DNA of 64,000 bases from Flavobacterium seoulense (lineage in GTDB: Bacteria > Bacteroidota > Bacteroidia > Flavobacteriales > Flavobacteriaceae): contig NZ_JNCA01000016.1 of assembly GCF_000695795.1 (NCBI RefSeq), positions 1 through 64,000 on the forward strand, written 5' to 3'. A model generated the notes under the pieces. That model did not search any database. It saw nothing but the letters and a program-made list of their open reading frames with translations, and was not told the DNA's origin. This document shows positions 35,207-44,320 of this stretch, piece after piece. The stretch's first letter is position 1. Every line of letters starts with the position of its first letter. The translations under genes and the position numbers were made by a program.

Positions 35207-36202
35207 TTATACTAAATTGTTAGCTACTAAATATTCAGCAATTTGAATAGTGTTTGTAGCAGCACCTTTTCTTAAGTTATCTGCAACAACCCACATGTTT
35301 AAAGTATTTGGTTGTGATTCGTCTCTTCTTAAACGACCAACGAATACTTCGTTTTTACCTTGAGCAAAAAGTGGCATTGGGTATTCGAATTCTTTTAAGT
35401 TATCCTGAACAATTACTCCTTCAGTACTTTCAAGAATACTTCTTACTTCGCTGATATCAAAATCATGAGAGAATTCAACATTGATTGCCTCAGAGTGTCC
35501 ACCCACGATAGGCACACGAACAGCAGTTGCTGTAACAGCAATAGAATTATCACTTAAGATTTTTTTAGTTTCACGAACTAATTTCATCTCTTCTTTAGTG
35601 TATCCATTGTCTTCAAAAACATCACATTGAGGAATTGCATTACGGTGAATTTGGTATTTGTAAGCCATATCTCCGTCAACTCCGGCGTATTCGTTTTCTA
35701 ATTGTTTTACCGCTTTTACACCAGTTCCTGTGATGGATTGGTAAGTAGAAACGATAACTCTTTTTACGTTGTATTTTTTATGTAAAGGCGCTAAAGCCAA
35801 AACCATCTGGATTGTAGAACAGTTTGGGTTAGCAATAATTTTATCTTCTTTAGTCAATTGATCAGCATTGATTTCCGGTACAATTAATTTTTTAGACGGA
35901 TCCATTCTCCATGCAGAAGAGTTATCTACTACTGTAGTTCCTACTGCAGCAAATTTTGGTGCCCATTCTAATGAAGTATCTCCACCTGCAGAAAATAAAG
36001 CAATTTCAGGTTTCATTTCTACTGCTGTAGCTAATCCTACGATAGAATATGTTTTTCCTTGAAATTCCATTTGTTTTCCTACTGATCTTTCAGAAGCTAC
36101 AAGAATTAATTCGTCCTTAGCAGTAACAAAATTTCTTTCTGCTAATACTTGTAACATTACTTCACCAACCATTCCGGTTGCACCTACAACTGCTATTTTC
36201 AT
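35207..36202 (-). CDS. asd: Aspartate-semialdehyde dehydrogenase
   Basis: The 331-residue NADP enzyme reduces aspartyl phosphate to the semialdehyde in lysine, methionine, threonine and diaminopimelate synthesis. It has GATGMVGEVML (NADP binding), the catalytic cysteine in NPNCSTIQM, and GGHSEAINVEF near the substrate site. I chose ATG 36202, at MKIAVVGATG, not the 19-codon longer frame. It has its own promoter, with mscL upstream on the same strand but separated by a terminator. Confidence 0.96.
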   Translation of the reverse strand: MKIAVVGATGMVGEVMLQVLAERNFVTAKDELILVASERSVGKQMEFQGKTYSIVGLATAVEMKPEIALFSAGGDTSLEWAPKFAAVGTTVVDNSSAWRMDPSKKLIVPEINADQLTKEDKIIANPNCSTIQMVLALAPLHKKYNVKRVIVSTYQSITGTGVKAVKQLENEYAGVDGDMAYKYQIHRNAIPQCDVFEDNGYTKEEMKLVRETKKILSDNSIAVTATAVRVPIVGGHSEAINVEFSHDFDISEVRSILESTEGVIVQDNLKEFEYPMPLFAQGKNEVFVGRLRRDESQPNTLNMWVVADNLRKGAATNTIQIAEYLVANNLV

Positions 36203-36239
36203 AGTATATATTTTTTTATTAAATTCTAATTTAGAATTG

Positions 36240-36269
36240 CAAAAGTAATTAATATTCAAACGAAAACAA
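36240..36269 (-). promoter_or_regulatory. Promoter of asd
   Basis: The minus strand reads TTG, 19 nt, TACTTTTG (36267-36269 and 36240-36247), with a 37-nt leader to the ATG. Confidence 0.68.
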
Positions 36270-36310
36270 GCGCGTTCACAAAAAGTAACAAAAAGTTATA
36301 AATATAACAT

Positions 36311-36343
36311 AAAAGAAAAACCATGCACATCGGCGCATGGTTT
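36311..36343 (-). terminator. Terminator of mscL
   Basis: On the minus strand AAACCATGC pairs with GCATGGTTT across an 8-nt loop, then TTTTTCTTTT. It lies 26 nt after the mscL stop. Confidence 0.82.
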
Positions 36344-36368
36344 AGTTGAACATATAGTGTAGCGGTAT

Positions 36369-36794
36369 TTATTTCTTTTCTTTCAATAAATCTCTAATCT
36401 GAATTAGCAATTCTTCCTGAGTAGGTCCGGCTGGAGCTGCAGGAGCAACAACAACCTCTTTTCTTTTTGCTTTCTCAGCAGCTCTTAATACTACAAAGAT
36501 GAAAAACGAAATGATTACAAAATTGATGATTGCCTGTACTAAGTTACCATAAGTAATTACCGGAGCTTCGGCAGCTTTTGCAGCAGCTAAATCAGCATAG
36601 CTGTTTCCGTCCAGAGTAATGAATTTTTGTGTAAAATCGATTCCGCCAGTCAAAATACCTACAATTGGCATAATAACATCATCTACTGCCGAACCAACAA
36701 TTTTTCCAAATGCACCGCCAATAACTACCGCAGTTGCTAAACTTAATACATCACCTTTCATTAGAGAGGCTTTAAAATCAGCGAAAAATCCCAT
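36369..36794 (-). CDS. mscL: Large-conductance mechanosensitive channel
   Basis: The 141-residue inner-membrane channel opens under membrane tension to release solutes during hypo-osmotic shock. It has the conserved N-terminus [22 protein letters not shown]1 ([22 protein letters not shown]), a periplasmic loop, TM2 ([18 protein letters not shown]) and a short C-terminal helix with LIQIRDLLK. The length is standard. It is a single-gene unit. Confidence 0.96.
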   Translation of the reverse strand: MGFFADFKASLMKGDVLSLATAVVIGGAFGKIVGSAVDDVIMPIVGILTGGIDFTQKFITLDGNSYADLAAAKAAEAPVITYGNLVQAIINFVIISFFIFVVLRAAEKAKRKEVVVAPAAPAGPTQEELLIQIRDLLKEKK

Positions 36795-36888
36795 ATTTTG
36801 ATACTTTTAAAATTAAACTTTGTGTTTTGAATTTCTAAATTAACATTTTTTTTAGACAAAAAACGGCTTTAAACCGAAAAAAATTGGT

Positions 36889-39333
36889 CTATCTATAAAA
36901 TACTCTCTTAACCCTCTGAGAAATACTAGTTAATATTTCATACGGAATAGTGTGCAATTTTTCGGCTATAAAAGATACATTAGGATTTTCGCCAAAAATA
37001 ATTACATCATCACCTTCGGCACAATCAATTTCGGTGACATCGACCATCAACATATCCATACAAACACTGCCTAAGATTGTTGCTTTTTGCGATTTGATGT
37101 TGACATATCCCACGCCATTACCCCAAAGTCTCGAAATTCCGTCAGCATATCCAATAGGAATCGTTGCTACTTTGGTAGGTTTATCAGCCATAAATCGTCG
37201 TCCGTAACCTACACTGTCTCCTGCGGGAATAGTTCTAATTTGCGAAATAATAGATTTTAATGTTCCTACATTTTCCAAATATTTCTGTTCATAGGCGTCA
37301 TTCGAAACTCCATACAACCCAATTCCCAAACGCACCATATCAAATTGTGTATCCGGAAAATTACTAATTCCCGAAGTATTTAAGATATGTCGAATAGGAT
37401 TAACATTTAACTCAGAAATAATTTTTGAAGACAATTTTTCGAACAAACGGATTTGCGAATGCGCAAAATCATAATATTTAGGATCATCACTTGTGGCCAT
37501 GTGCGATAAAATACTTTGAATTTTAACCGTCGAATTTCCTTTGAGAGTTGCAATCAATTCGTCAACAGTATTTTCTTCAAAACCCAGACGATGCATTCCA
37601 GTATCAAGTTTTATATGAATAGGAAAATGTTGCAGGTTCTTTTGTTTTGCAATTTTCAGGAAAGCATACAATCCTTTTAAACTATAAATTTCGGGTTCTA
37701 AACCGTATTGAATAATAGCCGAAAAACTGGTGCTTTCGGGATTCAACACCATAATAGGCAATTTGATTCCGCCATTTTTTAATGAAATTCCTTCATCGGC
37801 AAAAGCCACACCCAGATAATCTACTTTATGATGTTCTAGCAATTTAGCTATTTCGAGTCCGCCGTTTCCATAACTAAATGCCTTTACCATTACCATGATT
37901 TTGACCTTCGATTTCAATTTCGATTTAAAGAAATTCAAGTTGTAACTTATCGCATTCAGGTTAATTTCCAGAACGGTTTCATGCGTTTTCTCTTCGAGTA
38001 AAGTCACAATTTCCTCAAACTGAAACGAACGCGCTCCTTTGATCAGAATGCTTTCATTAGAGAAATCCAACTTTTCAAAATTAGCAATAAATTCGGCTGT
38101 ATTCTTAAAAGTAATACAATTCGAAAATTGCTCTTTAAATTCTGAAATGGTTTCTCCAATTCCGATAACGCGGTTAATTTTGTTCGAAACAATCAACTGC
38201 GCTACCTTAGCATACAATTGTTCGTTAGGAAAACCACTTTGAAAAATATCCGATAGAATTACCGTTTTCTTTTCAAATTGATTCTGACTTTCCAACACAT
38301 CCAAAGCAATTTTTAATGACTGAAAATCAGAACTATAACTATCATCGATAATCGTACAATTATTGATTCCGTTTTTAACTTCTAGTCGCATTTCGACAGG
38401 AAAAAGCATTTCCATTCGGGATTGAATAACACTGCTTTCATATTCAAAATGCAATAAAACCATTAAACTGGAAATGGCATTTTCGATAGAAGCCTTATCT
38501 ACAAAAGGAATTTTTAATTGGTACGAATTGGATTTATATAAATAAGATAAAGTTGTTTCGTTGTTTTCGGTTTCTTTTTTGAATACAAAAACATCGGCAT
38601 TTTCATCTTTAAAACTCCATGAAAAAGCTTTTGTTTTAGCCGAAATATAATTTTCTATCTGAAGATTTTTTTGGTAAATCAAAACCTCAGCGTCCTGAAA
38701 CAACAGCATTTTTTGCTGGATTTTTTCTTCTAAATCAGCAAAACCTTCGTCATGAGAAGAACCAATATTCGTTAAAACACCAATATTTGGTTTGATGATT
38801 TTTTCGAGCTTATCCATTTCGGCAATGGTAGAAATTCCTGCTTCAAAAATCCCTAGATTGTGTTTCTCATTAATCGCAATTACCGAAAGCGGAACGCCAA
38901 CTTGCGAATTATAGCTTTTAGGACTTCGGATCACATTATAATCAGGACTCAACAAGAAATTAAGCCATTCTTTGACAATGGTTTTTCCGTTGCTTCCCGT
39001 TAAACCAATAACCGGAAAATGGAAAAGACTGCGATAATATGCTGCAAATTGCTGCAAAGCAACCAGCGTATTTTCGACAATTAAAAAATTAGCCTGATCT
39101 ACACATTCGTCAGGAACATGAGTTACGACAAAATTTTGAACTCCAATAGCAATTAAATCTTTGATATAATGGTGCGCATCATTATTGGGTCCAACCAAGG
39201 CAAAAAACAAGGTTTGTTCGCTATTTTGCAAAGAACGGCTATCGATTGATATGTTATCTATTGTTGCTTCGGGATGAATTCCCTGCCATTTTGCATTGAG
39301 GATTGGAATGCTATTTTTTATTATTATACTCAT
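36889..39333 (-). CDS. Bifunctional MurF - alanine racemase fusion
   Basis: The 814-residue protein joins two peptidoglycan enzymes. Residues 1-450 form MurF (UDP-MurNAc-tripeptide:D-Ala-D-Ala ligase) with the ATP loop GLTGSNGKTIVKEW and the central-domain block IDDSYSSDFQS. Residues 455-814 form the PLP-dependent alanine racemase, with the PLP lysine in VMVKAFSYGNGG, RLGIGLYG, and the catalytic Tyr region SVGYGRRF. The fusion would couple D-Ala production to its use; I know it as a standard arrangement in Bacteroidota. It is divergent from the PAP2-like gene. Confidence 0.93.
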   Translation of the reverse strand: MSIIIKNSIPILNAKWQGIHPEATIDNISIDSRSLQNSEQTLFFALVGPNNDAHHYIKDLIAIGVQNFVVTHVPDECVDQANFLIVENTLVALQQFAAYYRSLFHFPVIGLTGSNGKTIVKEWLNFLLSPDYNVIRSPKSYNSQVGVPLSVIAINEKHNLGIFEAGISTIAEMDKLEKIIKPNIGVLTNIGSSHDEGFADLEEKIQQKMLLFQDAEVLIYQKNLQIENYISAKTKAFSWSFKDENADVFVFKKETENNETTLSYLYKSNSYQLKIPFVDKASIENAISSLMVLLHFEYESSVIQSRMEMLFPVEMRLEVKNGINNCTIIDDSYSSDFQSLKIALDVLESQNQFEKKTVILSDIFQSGFPNEQLYAKVAQLIVSNKINRVIGIGETISEFKEQFSNCITFKNTAEFIANFEKLDFSNESILIKGARSFQFEEIVTLLEEKTHETVLEINLNAISYNLNFFKSKLKSKVKIMVMVKAFSYGNGGLEIAKLLEHHKVDYLGVAFADEGISLKNGGIKLPIMVLNPESTSFSAIIQYGLEPEIYSLKGLYAFLKIAKQKNLQHFPIHIKLDTGMHRLGFEENTVDELIATLKGNSTVKIQSILSHMATSDDPKYYDFAHSQIRLFEKLSSKIISELNVNPIRHILNTSGISNFPDTQFDMVRLGIGLYGVSNDAYEQKYLENVGTLKSIISQIRTIPAGDSVGYGRRFMADKPTKVATIPIGYADGISRLWGNGVGYVNIKSQKATILGSVCMDMLMVDVTEIDCAEGDDVIIFGENPNVSFIAEKLHTIPYEILTSISQRVKRVFYR

Positions 39334-39474
39334 CGAATTGAAAGAAGTTAAAACAAACTATACTTTATCAAAAATAAGACTTCTTTTTAAATTGAACCCA
39401 CACAGAATGCGTTAAAAAAAGGGACTCAGAACAAATCTAATCCGCATGAGACAATCTCTTTTTATAAGATTCGT

Positions 39475-39482
39475 TATATTTG
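39475..39482 (+). promoter_or_regulatory. Candidate -7 box of the PAP2-like gene
   Basis: TATATTTG, matching TAnnTTTG, ends 20 nt before the ATG at 39503. No TTG at ideal distance. Confidence 0.45.
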
Positions 39483-39502
39483 TGAGTTAAAGCTATTTTA
39501 CA

Positions 39503-40111
39503 ATGCCAAAAAAAATATTTCCTTTTTTCTCTTATTTATTTCATCCGGTTTTTATCCCGATATATGCCACGCTTTTCTATCTTTTTTCGAATCATTCGTA
39601 TACTTTGAATAAAGAAAAATACCTGGTTTTACTTCAGGTAACGGTTATTACTTTCCTTCTTCCGATATTATTTTTCTTCCTGCTTAGACTTACCGGAAAA
39701 ATTAGTTCTATCATGGTTCCTGAACTCTCCGAAAGGAAATTCCCTTTGATTATTCAGTGTTTTTTATTGATTCTTTTGGTTCGAAAAAGCATCACTATTG
39801 AACGTTATCCTGAACTTCATTTTTTCCTGTTAGGTGCTTTATTCAGTACACTTATTGCGCTGTTACTTTTATTTATCAATAAAAAAGCAAGTCTGCACAT
39901 GATGGGATTAAGTGCTTTGACTTTTTTTGTTTTTGGATTGAGTCTGCATCATCATATCAATAATACATTCCTGATTATTCTTTTAGTTTTAATGAATGGT
40001 GTGGTGGCTTCATCACGATTAGTTATGAAAGCACACACGCCTCGAGAATTGATTATGGGAGTACTTTTAGGAAGTATTCCACAGATTATTTTTCTTTTTT
40101 TATGGTTATAA
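39503..40111 (+). CDS. Divergent PAP2-like integral membrane protein
   Basis: The 202-residue protein has about six membrane helices. The C-terminal SSRLVMKAHTPRELIMG matches the third PAP2 phosphatase motif SRx5Hx3D with Glu replacing Asp, and SLHMMG stands where PSGH is expected. The first motif (Kx6RP) is not evident. It may be a phosphatidic acid or undecaprenyl-pyrophosphate phosphatase relative that has lost or changed activity. It overlaps the converging barrel gene by 6 bp. Confidence 0.6.
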   Translation: MPKKIFPFFSYLFHPVFIPIYATLFYLFSNHSYTLNKEKYLVLLQVTVITFLLPILFFFLLRLTGKISSIMVPELSERKFPLIIQCFLLILLVRKSITIERYPELHFFLLGALFSTLIALLLLFINKKASLHMMGLSALTFFVFGLSLHHHINNTFLIILLVLMNGVVASSRLVMKAHTPRELIMGVLLGSIPQIIFLFLWL

Positions 40112-40831
40112 AATATAAAAAATGACTCCCACATTTACAGAGTTCATTTTTATCTTTTCTCCATCAATTTGAGCCGATTTAAAAATTGGATTCAAACCAT
40201 AATAAGCATACACATTTAGCGTATTATAACCTGCTGATAAATACAATCCGTAAAGGAATTTATTAAAATCAGGATTGTTTGTAATAACGGTTTTTCCGTC
40301 TTCATTATTTAACACTGATTTGCTGTAAGCTAAATAGCTGAATTTCATTCCTCCATAAATTCTCCAGAACTTATAACTTTGATAGGTTGATGTTCGCCAT
40401 CTGAATTCGATAGGAAGATCAATTAATAGCTGGGTAAATTTATTTTTATCAAAATCAGAATTTGGAATAATTTCATAAGCAGCATTTTGAGCTGTTCCGC
40501 TAATGCCTATATTTTGATTGTAATTGTTATAGCTCACGCCTAAACCGGTTGCAAAAGCTTTTGTTCTGGCTTTGTTAATTGGCATATCCCGAAGAATTCC
40601 TCCCGAAATTCCTATGGAAAATTTTTGTTGCGACAAACCAACTGGTTTTTGCTGCAAAGTATTATAAGTAAAAGCAAAATAGAACTGATCTTCTCTATAT
40701 AAAGAATCGACTTTTATTTCCTGTAATTCCGGCTTAGTTATTTCTTCCTGTGCAAAAGCACTGAAAAAAGACAACAACAGCAAAATACTAAAAAATATTT
40801 TTCCTTTAAATGGGGCGAGAAGTAGATTCAT
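40106..40831 (-). CDS. Outer-membrane beta-barrel protein
   Basis: The 241-residue protein has a signal peptide ending in FSAFAQ and then a barrel of alternating polar/hydrophobic strands ending in Ile-Leu (VNVGVIFYIL). It belongs to the OMP_b-brl type small porin/PorT-like superfamily. It lacks the landmarks I associate with PorT itself, so I do not assign it to the type IX system. The role is unknown. It converges on the PAP2-like gene. Confidence 0.62.
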   Translation of the reverse strand: MNLLLAPFKGKIFFSILLLLSFFSAFAQEEITKPELQEIKVDSLYREDQFYFAFTYNTLQQKPVGLSQQKFSIGISGGILRDMPINKARTKAFATGLGVSYNNYNQNIGISGTAQNAAYEIIPNSDFDKNKFTQLLIDLPIEFRWRTSTYQSYKFWRIYGGMKFSYLAYSKSVLNNEDGKTVITNNPDFNKFLYGLYLSAGYNTLNVYAYYGLNPIFKSAQIDGEKIKMNSVNVGVIFYIL

Positions 40832-40895
40832 TGAGTCTAAATTTAGTAATGGTAAAATTAACTGTTTTAGGATAGAACTGTTACACTATTTAAAC

Positions 40896-40925
40896 AAAAA
40901 AGGAGCAAAAAAATTGCTCCTTTTT
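40896..40925 (-). terminator. Terminator at the end of the glucuronate operon
   Basis: AAAAAGGAGCAA pairs with TTGCTCCTTTTT (12 bp, 5-nt loop), followed by a T-run on the minus strand, just after uxuA. It would also work on the plus strand. Confidence 0.85.
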
Positions 40926-40929
40926 ACTA

Positions 40930-42114
40930 TTATTTTTGGTTTCCTCTAATTCCTCTTTCAAGACCTCTTAACTCAGCAAGACCTCTTAACCGACCGATAG
41001 CAGAATAACCCGGATTCATTTTCTTATCTAAATCATCCAGCATTTGGTGACCGTGATCCGGACGCATTGGTAATCTGTAATCAGGACGTCCATTAGCAAT
41101 ACGTTTTTGTTGCTCTTCTACGATTGCTTTCATTACTCCGTACATATCCACATCGCCATCTAAATGATCTGCTTCGTAGAAATTACCTTCGGCATCACGT
41201 TTTGTAGCTCTTAAGTGAATAAAGTTAATACGGTGTCCTAAACGTTGTACCATTCCAACTAAATCATTGTCTTCTCTTACACCGTAAGAACCAGTACAAA
41301 AACACAATCCGTTGCTTTTGCTATCTACAACTTCGATTAGTTGTTTGGCATCAGCCTCAGTACTTACTACCCTTGGCAAACCTAAAATAGCATAAGGCGG
41401 ATCATCAGGATGAATTGCCATTACAATTCCTGCTTTTTCAGCCGCAGGAATAATTTCTTTTAAGAATTCGTATAGATTATTTCTCAACTCAGCATCGCCT
41501 ATTTCAGCATAATCATCTAAAGCTACCTGCAGTTGCTCTACCGTGTAACCTTCTTCAGCTCCCGGTAATCCAGCAATAATATTTTTAACCAATAATGTTT
41601 TTTGGTCTTCGTTCATGGCTTCGAAAACCTTAGTCGCCTTAGCCACTTCTTCGGCTGTATAATCGTTTTCAGCTCCTTTTCTTTTTAGCAAAAACAATTC
41701 GAAAGCTGCAAATTCCATACGATCAAAACGCAAGGCTTTAGAACCATCTTCTACTTCAAAAGACAAATCAGTTCTTGTCCAGTCTAAAACCGGCATGAAA
41801 TTATAACAAACCGTATCGATACCACAAGCTCCAAGATTCAGGATACTTTGACAATAGTTTTCAATGTACTTTTTATAATCTCCTTTACGGATTTTGATAT
41901 TTTCGTGAACTGGGATACTTTCAACAACTGACCAGGTTAATCCGGCATCTTCAATTTCTTTTTTTCTTTTTTGAATTTCTTCAACTGTCCAAACCGTTCC
42001 GTTTGGAATATGGTGTAAAGCTGTTACAATTCCTGTAGCTCCTGCCATTTTAATATGAGAAAGCGGCACCGTATCTTTTGGTCCGTACCATCTCCATGTT
42101 TGTTCTATTCCCAT
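40930..42114 (-). CDS. uxuA: Mannonate dehydratase
   Basis: The 394-residue metal enzyme converts D-mannonate to 2-keto-3-deoxygluconate in glucuronate breakdown. Recognised blocks are [16 protein letters not shown] at the start, [20 protein letters not shown] and [13 protein letters not shown] near the end with the metal-binding residues. It is the last gene of the minus-strand operon and lies 25 nt after the SDR. It implies that a glucuronate-containing glycan is the food source. Confidence 0.97.
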   Translation of the reverse strand: MGIEQTWRWYGPKDTVPLSHIKMAGATGIVTALHHIPNGTVWTVEEIQKRKKEIEDAGLTWSVVESIPVHENIKIRKGDYKKYIENYCQSILNLGACGIDTVCYNFMPVLDWTRTDLSFEVEDGSKALRFDRMEFAAFELFLLKRKGAENDYTAEEVAKATKVFEAMNEDQKTLLVKNIIAGLPGAEEGYTVEQLQVALDDYAEIGDAELRNNLYEFLKEIIPAAEKAGIVMAIHPDDPPYAILGLPRVVSTEADAKQLIEVVDSKSNGLCFCTGSYGVREDNDLVGMVQRLGHRINFIHLRATKRDAEGNFYEADHLDGDVDMYGVMKAIVEEQQKRIANGRPDYRLPMRPDHGHQMLDDLDKKMNPGYSAIGRLRGLAELRGLERGIRGNQK

Positions 42115-42139
42115 TGTATTTTGATTATGTGTATGTGTA

Positions 42140-42976
42140 TTAAACTCCTGAATAAGCTAAAAATCCTCCATCTACAGCAACAACAATTCCTGTTACAAAA
42201 CGAGAGTCAGGATTACAAAGCCAAAGTAAGGTACTATCTAAATCATTTGGCTGACCAAAACGTCCCATTGGAGTTTGAGAAAGAATTTTATTTCCTCTTT
42301 CTGTCAAACTTCCGTCTTCGTTAGTCAATAAAGTTCTGTTTTGTTCCGTTAAGAAAAAGCCTGGTGAAAGTGCATTAACACGAATTCCTTCTTTAGCAAA
42401 ATACACCGAAAGCCATTCGGTTAAATTACTAATAGCGGCTTTGGCAGCGCTGTAAGCAACCACTTTTGTCAAAGGATGAAAAGCACTTACCGAAGAGATA
42501 TTCAAAATACTGCAACCTTCTCTCCCTATCATATCGGCAGCAAAAACCTTAGTTGGTAACAAGGTACCAATAAAATTAAGGTCGAATACAAAACGTAAAC
42601 CTTCAGTATCTAAACCAAAAAATGTTTGCAATCCTGATGTATTATTTCTATCGAAAAAAACATCGGCAGTAGTTCCTTTTGGGTGATTTCCTCCAGCACC
42701 ATTGATTAAAATATCAACTAAACCTAATTGCTCATTAATTGCCGCATGTGCTTTTCTTAAACTCGCTTCATCACAAACATCGGCTGAAACTCCTAAAGCT
42801 TTTGCGCCTGCATTATTAATTTCTTCAGCTAATTTTTGTGCTTTTACTAAGTCTCTTCCTAATATTGCTACTTTAGCTCCTTGTTTTGCTAATGCGTTTG
42901 TGAATCCAGCACCTAATACTCCAGCACCTCCGGTTATTACGACTACCTTATCTTTTAGTCCTGCAATTATGTCCAT
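42140..42976 (-). CDS. SDR family oxidoreductase (probable fructuronate reductase)
   Basis: The 278-residue NAD(P)-dependent short-chain dehydrogenase has the [10 protein letters not shown] cofactor loop, NGAGGNHP, the catalytic YSAAK with the upstream Ser (ISSVSA), and the LSPGFF segment. It sits between DUF4861 and uxuA with short gaps (42 nt and 25 nt). In Bacteroidota this SDR type is found next to uxuA and is annotated as D-mannonate oxidoreductase (fructuronate reductase), the step before UxuA. Function here is inferred from context. Confidence 0.9.
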   Translation of the reverse strand: MDIIAGLKDKVVVITGGAGVLGAGFTNALAKQGAKVAILGRDLVKAQKLAEEINNAGAKALGVSADVCDEASLRKAHAAINEQLGLVDILINGAGGNHPKGTTADVFFDRNNTSGLQTFFGLDTEGLRFVFDLNFIGTLLPTKVFAADMIGREGCSILNISSVSAFHPLTKVVAYSAAKAAISNLTEWLSVYFAKEGIRVNALSPGFFLTEQNRTLLTNEDGSLTERGNKILSQTPMGRFGQPNDLDSTLLWLCNPDSRFVTGIVVAVDGGFLAYSGV

Positions 42977-43018
42977 TCTAGTTTTTTTCTAAGTTTTAGC
43001 GAAACTACAAAAAAAGAT

Positions 43019-44221
43019 TTATTTATTTCCTTTTATAGTCACCCGAAGGGGATTAGCTAACATTTTAGCCTTTTTTTGTAATAAAGCATCCCAATCTGAT
43101 TCGTTCGAAATCTGACCGCTTTTTTGCCAGGCAAAACCAGCATAATAAGTTAGTTTATTTTCTTTTGGCTGGGTTACAACCAACAAATCACTACGATCTT
43201 TTTCTTTTGAAACATTCGAAAAAGCATCATTAACTAACTTTGGATTCAGTACAATTCCTTCGCCTAATAAAACGCCGTCAATCTTCTCGGCATGACGAAA
43301 CCAGCCTTCTTTTTTATTGATTTTCACTTCACCTTTATTGTCATGCAGAGAAATTCCTGTGGCGTAATTTGGAATCGGTTTTTGGGAATCAATCGAAATT
43401 TCAAACTTAGAAAAATTCGAACCTAAATCCAGCGAAATCCTTTTAGTTTCCTTCACTTCATACGGACTCCAAGGTGCGTACACCAATTCGAAAACAGTAC
43501 GTAATGGTCCAACAGCAATGGTTTTATAATTGACGAAATTTTTAGAAACCAATAGTTTATCATCTTCCCAAATTCCGGTTCCTCCGGTTCCACGACTTGG
43601 CCCCACCTGATACGGATCATAACCTTCGCCGTGATCAATATGATAATAGCCTGATTTTTTAGCATTCTCGGCATACCATTTATTGATAATGGGTTTATCG
43701 GTTCTTTTTAACCAAAGATCAATTCCGCTGGTTAATGTTCCTTCCGGTCTTTTTTCTTCGACTCTTTTTTGAGCATCAGGACCATAGGTTCTAAAAGCCA
43801 CTTTATCATTTTCCCAGGCATAATCATCAGTTCGCTCAGGAACAAAACGGGAATAGGTTGTAATTTTACTTTCTACCAATGGAATATTCGCATCAAAAAA
43901 TACCTCAAAATTAGCTTTGGATTTTGCCAAAACCTCAGCCTGAAACAACAATTCGTCAGCAATTCCGTCCTGATTGTAATCGATCCATTGTAAAACCACA
44001 AACTCAGATGTTCCTGCTTTTTTAATTCGAAGTTCCTTTTCTTTTTTCCCTTTCAGCAAATTCGAAAGTTGTTTTCCCGAAACAGATACAACTTCCTTTC
44101 GTGTGAAATCAAGGTTGTTTTTTATCGAAATTTTTGCTGATTCATTTTGGGCATTAGCCGATATTGAAAATAACAAAAACATCAATGAATACTTAAAAAT
44201 TAAACCAACATAATTCCTCAT
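43019..44221 (-). CDS. DUF4861 family exported protein
   Basis: The 400-residue protein has a signal peptide (ending ISANAQ) and then a DUF4861 domain (blocks WIDYNQDGIADELLFQAEV, YHIDHGEGYDPYQVG, RGTGGTGIWEDDKL). The family occurs in polysaccharide loci of Bacteroidota that handle uronic-acid glycans; its activity was not settled to my knowledge. It lies 99 nt downstream of the GH43 gene, with a palindromic repeat in the gap, and 42 nt upstream of the SDR. Confidence 0.85.
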   Translation of the reverse strand: MRNYVGLIFKYSLMFLLFSISANAQNESAKISIKNNLDFTRKEVVSVSGKQLSNLLKGKKEKELRIKKAGTSEFVVLQWIDYNQDGIADELLFQAEVLAKSKANFEVFFDANIPLVESKITTYSRFVPERTDDYAWENDKVAFRTYGPDAQKRVEEKRPEGTLTSGIDLWLKRTDKPIINKWYAENAKKSGYYHIDHGEGYDPYQVGPSRGTGGTGIWEDDKLLVSKNFVNYKTIAVGPLRTVFELVYAPWSPYEVKETKRISLDLGSNFSKFEISIDSQKPIPNYATGISLHDNKGEVKINKKEGWFRHAEKIDGVLLGEGIVLNPKLVNDAFSNVSKEKDRSDLLVVTQPKENKLTYYAGFAWQKSGQISNESDWDALLQKKAKMLANPLRVTIKGNK

Positions 44222-44251
44222 AACACTAACATTCCTTTAATTTTTAATTTT

Positions 44252-44306
44252 ACCATTAAGGCATTAAGAGAATTTAGACTTAATGTTTCTTAATTCCTTA
44301 ATGGTA
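44252..44306 (+). repeat. Dispersed palindromic repeat, CCATTAAG family, copy 2
   Basis: ACCATTAAGGCATTAAGA and TCTTAATTCCTTAATGGT are imperfect inverted arms around AATTTAGACTTAATG. It is in the gap between the DUF4861 and GH43 genes, inside the operon. Confidence 0.72.
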
Positions 44307-44320
44307 AAAAATATTTTAAT

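Noticed and set aside
40106..40831. PorT of the type IX secretion system
   Set aside because: Size and barrel fold fit, but the sequence blocks I associate with PorT are absent; only a general barrel call is supported.
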